A model generated the notes under the pieces. It saw only the letters and a program-made list of their open reading frames with translations. It was not told the DNA's origin and made no database searches. Shown here piece by piece: positions 27,525 to 34,696 of a stretch of 64,000 nt of DNA (position 1 is the first letter of the stretch; each line of letters opens with the position of its first letter). Origin of the DNA: Streptomyces sp. HmicA12 (GTDB lineage: Bacteria > Actinomycetota > Actinomycetes > Streptomycetales > Streptomycetaceae); assembly GCF_000373565.1 (NCBI RefSeq), contig NZ_KB891851.1, forward strand, positions 1-64,000, in the 5' to 3' direction. The position numbers were made by a program, and so were the translations under genes.

Positions 27525-29192
27525 ATGACCAGTGAGCAGCTCCCGCCCCGGCTGAGTGTTCCCGGCGCCCTCTTCGCCGAACTGGCCACGGGCGGCGGCT
27601 CCCGGGAGGCGCTGGCCCTGCTGGAGCGCGGCGAGCGCCATCGCAGACTGCTGCTCCTGCGCACCGCCCTCGACCGCCTCGACGGACTGGCCACCCCACT
27701 GACGGCGCCCGCCGAGAACTGGCGCCGACTGCGGGAGGCGGCCCGGCACGCCCCCGAGCCCGTCGAGCGGCTGCTGCTCGCGCCGCAGACCGGCAGCTGG
27801 CTCGCCCACCTGCTGCGCCGGGCCCACGGCACCGCCCCGGGCCCGCCCCTGTGGGCCGAGGCCGGCCACCTCGGCGCGCTCGCCGTCTCGGCGGCCCTGC
27901 ACGCCGGTACGGAGGCCGACGTCTTGGTGCCGCTGGACGACGGCGCGGTGCACCTGCCGGGCCTGGGTACCGTCCGACTTCCGTACGCACCAGCCGGATT
28001 GACGGTCGGTCACCTCCTCGTGGACGGCCGCGGCACACTCACCCTGTCGTCCTCGGACGCCACGCCCGGCGCCGTTCGCTGCCGCCCGGTGACGGCCCCC
28101 GCACGCCCCGGTCGGAGCACCCCGCCCGACCCCTGCTGGACCCCCCTGCGCACCCTCGACGCGGGCCCCGTCACCATCCCGCTCGACGACCTCCACCCCT
28201 ACCGCGACCTCGACGAGCCGGTGCCGCCCGCCCGGCTCGACGCCGACGAGGCGGCCGTCTGGCAGGACCTGTTCGACGAGGCCGCGGCGCTGCTCGCCCG
28301 GGCCGGGGACGGCGGCCTCGACCTCACGCTCGTACGGGCCGTCGTCCCGTGGGGCCGCACCGCCACCATGCCGCCCGCCCCGCCGCACGTACGCGTCTCC
28401 GCCTCCAGCGGCGACTCGTTCGGCGCCATGGTCATCGCGCGGCCGGGCAACGCCCTCGCGCTCGCGGAAACCTTCGTGCACGAGTTCCAGCACAGCAAGC
28501 TCGGCGCGCTCCTCCATCTGCTGCCGCTCCTCGACGACGACCGTGTCGAGCGCTACTACGCGCCCTGGCGCGCCGACCCCCGGCACCGCACGGGCCTGCT
28601 GCACGGCGCGTACGCCTTCACCGGCGTCACCGGGTTCTGGTACGGGCTGCTCGGCCACCCGACGCACGGGGAGGCCGCCGCGTACCACTTCGCGCTGCGC
28701 CGCCTGCAGACCCGCCTGGTCGTGCGCACGCTGCTCACCGAGGGAGGGCTCACCGCGCCGGGCCGTCGGCTCGTCGAGGGGCTCGCGCACTCCCTGGACG
28801 GCTGGCTGCGTGTACCGGTCCGCCCGGACGCGCTGGCCCGCGCCCGAACCGCCGCCGCCCTGCACCGCACCGAGTGGCGGCTGCGCAACGTCCTGCCGGC
28901 GCCGCCCGGCGCGGCCCCGCGGCTGCGCACCCCGGGCGGCTCCTGGCCCGACCTGCGCACCCACGCCCTGGCCGTCCCGCCCGCCGCGCCGCGCACCGGC
29001 GACGAGCACCTCGCGGCGGGCAACCCGGCGGGCGCCCTCGCCCGCTACGACGACGACCTGCGCCTCGCGCCCGACGATCCGCATGTGCTCGCCGGATGGA
29101 TCGTGGCCCGCGCCACCGTCCACCCCGGCCGCACCGCACGCCGGCTCCTGGCCAGGCCGGAGCGGACGCGGCAGTCGCTGCCGAGCCGCTGA
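27525..29192 (+). CDS. HExxH-motif peptide-modification enzyme (aKG-HExxH peptide beta-hydroxylase type)
   Basis: A 555-residue protein with the single motif HEFQH at 319-323 (ETFVHEFQHSKLGALLHLL). This is the mark of the HExxH putative peptide-modification family found beside, or fused to, FxsB-type radical SAM enzymes and now described as alpha-ketoglutarate-dependent peptide beta-hydroxylases. The following GLLHGAYAFTGVTGFWYGLL is also conserved. There is no signal peptide, so it should act on a cytoplasmic peptide. A GGAGG site sits 8 bases before the ATG. No radical SAM gene is present, so this may be a stand-alone branch acting on the small peptide upstream. Confidence 0.8.
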   Translation: MTSEQLPPRLSVPGALFAELATGGGSREALALLERGERHRRLLLLRTALDRLDGLATPLTAPAENWRRLREAARHAPEPVERLLLAPQTGSWLAHLLRRAHGTAPGPPLWAEAGHLGALAVSAALHAGTEADVLVPLDDGAVHLPGLGTVRLPYAPAGLTVGHLLVDGRGTLTLSSSDATPGAVRCRPVTAPARPGRSTPPDPCWTPLRTLDAGPVTIPLDDLHPYRDLDEPVPPARLDADEAAVWQDLFDEAAALLARAGDGGLDLTLVRAVVPWGRTATMPPAPPHVRVSASSGDSFGAMVIARPGNALALAETFVHEFQHSKLGALLHLLPLLDDDRVERYYAPWRADPRHRTGLLHGAYAFTGVTGFWYGLLGHPTHGEAAAYHFALRRLQTRLVVRTLLTEGGLTAPGRRLVEGLAHSLDGWLRVPVRPDALARARTAAALHRTEWRLRNVLPAPPGAAPRLRTPGGSWPDLRTHALAVPPAAPRTGDEHLAAGNPAGALARYDDDLRLAPDDPHVLAGWIVARATVHPGRTARRLLARPERTRQSLPSR

Positions 29193-29251
29193 AGCCGCCG
29201 TAACAGAAGTACGGAGGGGTGAAGGCGCGGCGCAGCGGTCAGGATGAGCCC

Positions 29252-30478
29252 ATGGGATTCCATGTCGACTCCGAGGCCGGGCGGCTGCGCCGCGTCATCC
29301 TGCACCGCCCCGATCTGGAGCTGAAGCGGCTCACGCCCAGCAACAAGGACCAGTTGCTCTTCGACGACGTGCTCTGGGTGCGGCGGGCGCGGCAGGAGCA
29401 CGACGGGTTCGCCGACGTGCTGCGCGACCGGGGCGTCACCGTCCACCTCTTCGGGGACCTGCTCGCCGAGGCCCTGGACGTCGACGCCGCCCGGACCCGC
29501 GTCCTGGACCGGGTCTTCGACGAGAAGGAGTACGGGCCGCTCGCCACCGACCATCTGCGGGCCGCCTTCGAGACGCTGCCGGCACGGGAGCTGGCCGAGG
29601 CGCTGATCGGCGGCATGACCAAGCGGGAGTTCCTGGAGCGCCACCCCGAGCCGACGTCGGTCCGCTTCCACGTGATGGACCTCGACGACTTCCTGCTCGC
29701 GCCGCTGCCCAACCACCTCTTCACCCGCGACACCTCGGCCTGGATCTACGACGGGGTCTCGGTCAACGCGATGCGCTGGCCGGCCCGGCAGCGCGAGACC
29801 GTCCACTTCGAGGCGATCTACCGGCACCACCCGCTCTTCCGCGACGAGCGCTTCCACGTCTGGTCCGAGGGACAGGCCGACTACCCGTCCACCATCGAGG
29901 GCGGCGACGTCCTGGTCATCGGGCAGGGCGCCGTGCTCATCGGGATGAGCGAGCGCACCACCCCGCAGGCCGTGGAGATGCTCGCGCACAAGCTGTTCGC
30001 CGCGGGCTCGGCCCGCACCATCGTCGCGCTCGACATGCCGAAGCGGCGGGCCTTCATGCACCTCGACACCGTGATGACGATGGTCGACGGGGACACGTTC
30101 ACGCAGTACGCGGGGCTCGGCATGCTGCGCTCGTACACCATCGAACCGGGCACCTCGGCGCGGGAGTTGAAGGTCACCGACCATCCGCCGGAGCACATGC
30201 ACCGGGCGATCGCCGCGGCCCTCGGGCTCAGCGGGATCCGGGTGCTGACCGCGACGCAGGACGTGCACGCCGCCGAGCGCGAGCAGTGGGACGACGGCTG
30301 CAACGTCCTGGCGGTCGAGCCGGGCGTCGTCGTCGCGTACGAGCGGAACGCGACCACGAACACCTTTCTGCGCAAGCAGGGCGTCGAGGTCATCGAGATC
30401 CCGGGCAGCGAGCTGGGGCGCGGCCGGGGCGGACCGCGCTGCATGAGCTGTCCGGTGGAGCGGGACCCGGTGGCGTAG
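29252..30478 (+). CDS. arcA: Arginine deiminase
   Basis: Arginine deiminase converts L-arginine to citrulline and ammonia. The 408-residue product has the guanidino-modifying fold: GRLRRVILHRPD at the N-terminus, NHLFTRDTSAWI, the catalytic histidine region FMHLDTVMTMVD, WDDGCNVLAV, and the nucleophilic cysteine near the C-terminus in RCMSCPVERDPV. AGGA lies 7 bases before the ATG at 29252. An ornithine carbamoyltransferase and an amino-acid permease follow, as in arc operons, but no carbamate kinase is in the window, so ATP would have to come from a kinase encoded elsewhere. Confidence 0.96.
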   Translation: MGFHVDSEAGRLRRVILHRPDLELKRLTPSNKDQLLFDDVLWVRRARQEHDGFADVLRDRGVTVHLFGDLLAEALDVDAARTRVLDRVFDEKEYGPLATDHLRAAFETLPARELAEALIGGMTKREFLERHPEPTSVRFHVMDLDDFLLAPLPNHLFTRDTSAWIYDGVSVNAMRWPARQRETVHFEAIYRHHPLFRDERFHVWSEGQADYPSTIEGGDVLVIGQGAVLIGMSERTTPQAVEMLAHKLFAAGSARTIVALDMPKRRAFMHLDTVMTMVDGDTFTQYAGLGMLRSYTIEPGTSARELKVTDHPPEHMHRAIAAALGLSGIRVLTATQDVHAAEREQWDDGCNVLAVEPGVVVAYERNATTNTFLRKQGVEVIEIPGSELGRGRGGPRCMSCPVERDPVA

Positions 30479-30486
30479 CACACCGC

Positions 30487-30499
30487 ATACAGGCTGTAT
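30487..30499. promoter_or_regulatory. Palindrome in AT-rich arc intergenic region
   Basis: ATACAG-G-CTGTAT is a perfect 6-bp inverted repeat just after the arcA stop, followed by unusually AT-rich sequence (TATATAAATG) and a TATAGA hexamer near 30517. It probably marks the promoter and operator of the carbamoyltransferase gene. It is not a convincing match to the ArgR box, so the regulator is unknown. Confidence 0.45.
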
Positions 30500-30580
30500 A
30501 TAAATGTGGGTCGTCGTATAGACTTCCATCATCCTGTTGTTCCCCAGCCCCGTCCCCGATCCGCACCCAGGAGCGCCCCC

Positions 30581-31597
30581 ATGGCGACGACCGCCCGCCC
30601 CGACCTCGCAGGCCGCCACTTCCTGAAGGAGGTGGACTTCACCGCCGAGGAGTTCCGCGGCCTGGTCGAGCTGGCCGCCGAGCTGAAGGCCGCCAAGAAG
30701 GCGGGCGCCGAGACGCAGTACCTCAAGGGCCGCAACATCGCGCTGATCTTCGAGAAGTCGTCGACGAGGACGCGGTGCTCCTTCGAGGTCGCGGCCGCCG
30801 ACCAGGGCGCCTCGACGACGTACATCGACCCGGCCGGTTCGCACATCGGCAAGAAGGAGTCGAGCAAGGACACGGCCCGCGTCCTCGGCCGGATGTTCGA
30901 TGCCATCGAGTTCCGCGGTGACGAGCAGGCGACGGTCGAGACGCTCGCCGAGTTCGCGGGCGTCCCGGTCTACAACGGCCTGACCGACGACTGGCACCCC
31001 ACCCAGATGCTCGCCGACGTGCTCACGATGACCGAGCACAGCGACAAGCCGCTCACCGAGATCGCCTTCTCCTACCTCGGCGACGCCCGGTTCAACATGG
31101 GCAACTCCTACCTCGTCACCGGAGCCCTGCTCGGCATGGACGTCCGGATCGTCGCGCCGAAGGCCTACTGGCCTGCCGAGGCGACCGTCGCCCGGGCGCG
31201 GAAGCTCGCCGAGACGAGCGGGGCGCGCATCACGCTCACCGAGTCCGTCGAGGAGGGTGTCGCCGGCGCCGACTTCGTGGTCACCGACGTCTGGGTCTCC
31301 ATGGGCGAGCCCGAAGAGGTCTGGGACGAGCGGATCAAGGCCCTCGCGCCGTACGCCGTCACGATGGACGTGCTGCGCGCGACGGGGAACGCGGACGTGA
31401 AGTTCATGCACGACCTGCCCTCCTTCCACGACCTGGGCACCAAGGTCGGCCGCGAGATCCACGCGAAGTACGGACTGGAGTCCCTGGAGGTCACCGACGA
31501 GGTCTTCGAGTCGGCGCACTCCGTGGTCTTCGACGAGGCCGAGAACCGGATGCACACCATCAAGGCCATCATGGTCGCCACGCTCGGCCGCCCGTAG
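30581..31597 (+). CDS. Ornithine carbamoyltransferase, arc-associated
   Basis: A 338-residue carbamoyltransferase that interconverts ornithine plus carbamoyl phosphate and citrulline; next to arcA the catabolic direction is likely. The carbamoyl-phosphate motif EKSSTRTR (58-65) and DDWHPTQMLADV are intact. The ornithine motif normally written HCLP reads HDLP here (277-280, D278 for Cys), followed by SFHDLGT. The remaining C-terminal part is normal (SVVFDEAENRMHTIKAIMVATL). A CAGGAG ribosome site precedes the ATG. The Asp may affect kinetics or reflect a lineage-specific variant. I leave the symbol open because argF and arcB cannot be told apart by sequence alone. Confidence 0.93.
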   Translation: MATTARPDLAGRHFLKEVDFTAEEFRGLVELAAELKAAKKAGAETQYLKGRNIALIFEKSSTRTRCSFEVAAADQGASTTYIDPAGSHIGKKESSKDTARVLGRMFDAIEFRGDEQATVETLAEFAGVPVYNGLTDDWHPTQMLADVLTMTEHSDKPLTEIAFSYLGDARFNMGNSYLVTGALLGMDVRIVAPKAYWPAEATVARARKLAETSGARITLTESVEEGVAGADFVVTDVWVSMGEPEEVWDERIKALAPYAVTMDVLRATGNADVKFMHDLPSFHDLGTKVGREIHAKYGLESLEVTDEVFESAHSVVFDEAENRMHTIKAIMVATLGRP

Positions 31598-31631
31598 AAA
31601 ACAAAAGAAACACCTCATAACCGTTCAAACT

Positions 31632-31663
31632 GGTGGGGCCGGAACACCTTCTCCGGCCCCACC
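31632..31663 (+). terminator. Hairpin between carbamoyltransferase and permease
   Basis: A perfect 12-bp inverted repeat (GGTGGGGCCGGA with its complement) surrounds the loop ACACCTTC, 34 bases after the carbamoyltransferase stop and 52 before the permease start. It is probably a partial terminator that lowers permease expression relative to the enzymes. Confidence 0.75.
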
Positions 31664-31715
31664 GGCATGCGGTCCACCCCACCGCACCCGTACCACCAGA
31701 AAAGAGCACCACCCC

Positions 31716-33149
31716 ATGTCGCCGACCCCCACCGGCCTGCGCATCAAGTCGCCCGAAACCCTCATCGCCGAATCGGGCGCCGACCTCGAAGGCCACGGCC
31801 TCAAGCGCACCATGGGGCTCTTCCAGCTCGTGTGCTTCGGTGTCGGCGCGATCGTCGGCACCGGCATCTTCGTCGGTCTGTCCGACACGGTCGCCGAGGC
31901 CGGACCCGCCGTCATCATCTCGTTCGTCCTCGCGGCGATCACCTGCATCTTCACCGCGTTCTCGTTCGCCGAGCTGGGCGGCGCGATCCCGGTCTCCGGA
32001 TCCTCGTACTCCTTCGCCTACGCGACGCTCGGCGAGCGCGTCGCGTTCCTCGTCGGCTGGTGCCTGCTCCTGGAGTACGGCGTCTCGGTGTCCGCCGTGG
32101 CCGTGGGCTGGAGCCAGTACCTCAACGAGCTGCTGAACAGTCTCTTCGGCTGGCAGCTGCCCGCCGCCCTGTCCGCGGGCCCGTCCGACGGCGGCGTGAT
32201 CAACCTGCCGGCCGTCGTCGTCATGCTGATGGCCGCGACCCTGCTCGTGCGCGGTATCCGGGAGAGCGCGCGGGCCACCGCCGCCATGGCCGTCCTCAAG
32301 ATCGGCATCCTGATCGCGTTCTGCGCCATCGCCTTCACCGCGTTCCAGGACGACAACCTCACGCCGTTCCTCTCGTCCGGCATCGGCGGCGTCACCTCCG
32401 GCGCCTCGCTCGCCTTCTTCTCGTACATCGGCTTCGACGCGATCACCACGGCCGGTGAAGAGGTCAAGAACCCGCGGAAGAACATCCCGATCGCGATCAT
32501 GATCTGCATCGGCATCGTGACGCTGCTCTACTGCGCGGTCGCCGTCGCCGCCATCGGCGCGCTCGGCGCGGACGCCGTCGGCAACAAGCCGGCCGCGCTC
32601 TCCCTCATCGTCAACGACGTCACCGACTCCACCGTCGGCGGCGGCATCATCGCCTTCGGCGCGGTCGTCGCCATCGCGTCCGTCGTGCTCGCGGTGATGT
32701 ACGGGCAGACCCGGATCCTGATGTCGATGTCCCGGGACGGGCTGATCCCGCGGGTCTTCGAGCGGGTCTCGCCGAGGACGTCGACGCCGGTCGGCGGCAC
32801 CTGGATCGTCGCGCTCGTGTTCGCGGTCCCGGCCGCGTTCTCCTCGCTCGACGCCGTCGTGAACCTCACGACCATCGGCACGCTCGCCACCATGGTCGTC
32901 GTCAACATCGCGGTCGTGGCGCTGCGCCGCTCGCACCCCGAGCTGAAGCGCTCGTTCCGGGTGCCGCTGTACCCGGTCAGCCCGGTCCTGGGCGTCGCCT
33001 TCTGCCTCTACCTGATCTGGGGCACGGGCTGGACGACGTGGGTGCAGTTCGCGGTGTTCCTCGTCGTCGGCGCGCTCGTCTACGCCTTCTACGGGCGCAA
33101 GAACTCGCGCCTCGGCGCCGCTACGGCTCCGACGGGGGGCGCTGCTTAG
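31716..33149 (+). CDS. APC-family amino-acid permease
   Basis: A 477-residue amino acid-polyamine-organocation permease of the cationic-amino-acid (CAT) branch with about 12 membrane helices. Key features are GVGAIVGTGIFVGLSD in helix 1, the helix 3 region AFSFAELGGAIPVSGSSYSFAY, SYIGFDAITTAGEEVKNPRKNIP around residue 235-260, and GQTRILMSMSRDGLIP. With arcA and the carbamoyltransferase upstream it most likely moves arginine or ornithine, perhaps as an exchanger. Its 3' end overlaps the convergent kinase gene by 29 bases. Confidence 0.92.
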   Translation: MSPTPTGLRIKSPETLIAESGADLEGHGLKRTMGLFQLVCFGVGAIVGTGIFVGLSDTVAEAGPAVIISFVLAAITCIFTAFSFAELGGAIPVSGSSYSFAYATLGERVAFLVGWCLLLEYGVSVSAVAVGWSQYLNELLNSLFGWQLPAALSAGPSDGGVINLPAVVVMLMAATLLVRGIRESARATAAMAVLKIGILIAFCAIAFTAFQDDNLTPFLSSGIGGVTSGASLAFFSYIGFDAITTAGEEVKNPRKNIPIAIMICIGIVTLLYCAVAVAAIGALGADAVGNKPAALSLIVNDVTDSTVGGGIIAFGAVVAIASVVLAVMYGQTRILMSMSRDGLIPRVFERVSPRTSTPVGGTWIVALVFAVPAAFSSLDAVVNLTTIGTLATMVVVNIAVVALRRSHPELKRSFRVPLYPVSPVLGVAFCLYLIWGTGWTTWVQFAVFLVVGALVYAFYGRKNSRLGAATAPTGGAA

Positions 33150-33720
33150 GCACCGCGGGAAGCGTGAACCACACCGCCTTGCCGGACTCGGTGGGGCGGT
33201 GTCCGCACGAGGAGGACAGGGTGCGGATCAGGAGCAGGCCCCGGCCGTGCTCCTGCCAGGGGTCGGGCTCCTCCGGGTCGTCCGGGTTGGTGAGCTCCGC
33301 GGGCGGCGCCGGGTCCGGGTCGTGCACCTCGACCTGACAGCCGGACTCCAGAAGCTCCACGACCAGCTCGATGGGGGCGTCGCCTGCGGTGTGCTCCACC
33401 GCGTTCGCCACCAGCTCCGCCGTGAGCAGCTCCGCGGTGTCCATGTCCGCCGCCGGAGAGTCGATCTCGGTCAGCGCGGTACGGACGAGGGCGCGCGCCA
33501 CCGGAACGGCGGCGGCCGTGTGCGGCAGGGCTATGCGCCACGACGTGGGCGTGGAGGGCCCTGGGGGAGGAGTCACAGCAGGTCCTGAGGGGCGGCGGGG
33601 GGTGGCTCGGGCGGGACGGGCTGGATGGGGTGGCGTGCGTGAAGTGACCGTCCTGCTTTCAACCTTATGAATGGTACGGCGTGCCTCGATAGAGGCTCCC
33701 GGTGGTGTTCCTCGGGACAT
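33121..33720 (-). CDS. ATP-binding anti-sigma-type kinase (HATPase_c)
   Basis: Up to 199 residues with a C-terminal SpoIIAB/RsbW-like HATPase domain of the kind abundant in Streptomyces, where it modulates sigma factors or anti-anti-sigma partners. The N-box is TAELVANAVEHTAG, the G1 region is VEVHDPDP and the G2 region is EHGRGLLLIRTL. The first 60 residues are Pro/Arg-rich and disordered, so translation may begin at GTG 33576, though AGGTGA sits upstream of the ATG at 33720. It converges on the permease and is divergent from the enoyl-CoA hydratase operon. No partner sigma factor is adjacent. Confidence 0.78.
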   Translation of the reverse strand: MSRGTPPGASIEARRTIHKVESRTVTSRTPPHPARPARATPRRPSGPAVTPPPGPSTPTSWRIALPHTAAAVPVARALVRTALTEIDSPAADMDTAELLTAELVANAVEHTAGDAPIELVVELLESGCQVEVHDPDPAPPAELTNPDDPEEPDPWQEHGRGLLLIRTLSSSCGHRPTESGKAVWFTLPAVPKQRPPSEP

Positions 33721-33766
33721 TGGGCTCTATCACCTGATGTGCTTCTCATGTCGCCGTGCGTGGCGG

Positions 33767-33808
33767 GGTATCGCGTACTGCTGACGACAGTCACAAAGCG
33801 GTGATACC
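33767..33808. promoter_or_regulatory. Candidate PaaX-type operator/promoter, copy A
   Basis: Arms GGTATC (33767-33772) and GATACC (33803-33808) are inverted around 30 bases. Near the middle is TGACGACAGTCA (33782-33793), itself a TGAC-N4-GTCA palindrome. An almost identical element lies at 46303-46341 beside the other half of the aryl-CoA pathway. The layout recalls the long-spaced TGATTC...GAATCA operator of E. coli PaaX. GATACC could double as the -10 element. Confidence 0.65.
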
Positions 33809-33858
33809 TTCGGGGTGTCGTCGTCGGAGCACGCCTGCCCGCAGGAGGCCGCACGCGT

Positions 33859-34689
33859 ATGAGTCCCTTCACCGGCTCCGCCCGCCCGACCGAGACCTGG
33901 CGGCACCTCTCGTACGCCGTGGACGCGCGGGACGTCGCGACCGTCACCCTCGCCCGGCCCGAGAAACTCAACGCGCTCACCTTCGGCGCCTACGCGGATC
34001 TGCGCGACCTGCTCGCCGAGCTGTCCCGCGAGAAGACGGTCCGAGCCCTCGTCCTGACCGGCGAGGGCCGCGGCTTCTGCTCCGGCGGCGACGTGGACGA
34101 GATCATCGGCGCCACCCTCTCCATGGACACCGCCCAGCTGCTGGACTTCAACCGGATGACGGGGCAGGTGGTGCGGGCCGTGCGCGAAGCGCCGTTCCCG
34201 GTGATCGCCGCCGTGCACGGGGTCGCCGCGGGCGCCGGGGCGGTGCTCGCGCTCGCCGCGGACTTCCGGATCGCCGATCCGAGCGCCCGCTTCGCGTTCC
34301 TGTTCACCAAGGTCGGCCTGTCCGGCGGGGACATGGGCGCGGCGTACCTGCTGCCGCGCGTCGTCGGCCTCGGCCACGCCACCCGGCTGCTGATGCTCGG
34401 CGACCCGGTGCGCGCCCCGGAGGCCGAGCGGATCGGCCTGATCAGCGAGCTGGCCGACGAGGGGCAGGCCGACGCGGCGGCGCTCGCCCTCGCCCGCCGC
34501 CTCGCCGACGGCCCCGCCCTCGCCCACGCGCAGACCAAGGCCCTGCTGACCGCGGAGCTCGACATGCCGCTGGCCGCCGCCGTCGAGATGGACGCCGCGA
34601 CCCAGGCCCTGCTCATGAACGGCGAGGACTACGCCGAGTTCCACGCGGCCTTCACCGAGAAGCGCCCGCCCAAGTGGCAGGGGAGGTGA
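33859..34689 (+). CDS. Enoyl-CoA hydratase/isomerase-family protein
   Basis: A 276-residue crotonase-fold enzyme, cytoplasmic, acting on an acyl-CoA thioester. The oxyanion-hole stretches are LTGEGRGFCSGGDVDEI (about 65-82) and AAVHGVAAGAGAVLALAADFRIAD (about 115-138). The acid/base region KVGLSGGDMGAAYLLPR follows. It begins the first aryl-CoA operon and is followed 7 bases later by the aryl-CoA hydroxylase/reductase. It probably hydrates the ring-reduced or ring-hydroxylated CoA intermediate before ring cleavage. AGGAGG precedes the ATG. The candidate PaaX operator lies 50-90 bases upstream. Confidence 0.92.
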   Translation: MSPFTGSARPTETWRHLSYAVDARDVATVTLARPEKLNALTFGAYADLRDLLAELSREKTVRALVLTGEGRGFCSGGDVDEIIGATLSMDTAQLLDFNRMTGQVVRAVREAPFPVIAAVHGVAAGAGAVLALAADFRIADPSARFAFLFTKVGLSGGDMGAAYLLPRVVGLGHATRLLMLGDPVRAPEAERIGLISELADEGQADAAALALARRLADGPALAHAQTKALLTAELDMPLAAAVEMDAATQALLMNGEDYAEFHAAFTEKRPPKWQGR

Positions 34690-34696
34690 CGCCGGC

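Noticed and set aside
30485..30530. ArgR box upstream of the carbamoyltransferase
   Set aside because: The AT-rich stretch has a palindrome, but it does not match the ARG box half-sites well enough to name ArgR.
29045..31618. An 857-codon minus-strand frame opposite arcA and the carbamoyltransferase
   Set aside because: Antisense shadow of two clear enzymes with normal plus-strand codon usage.
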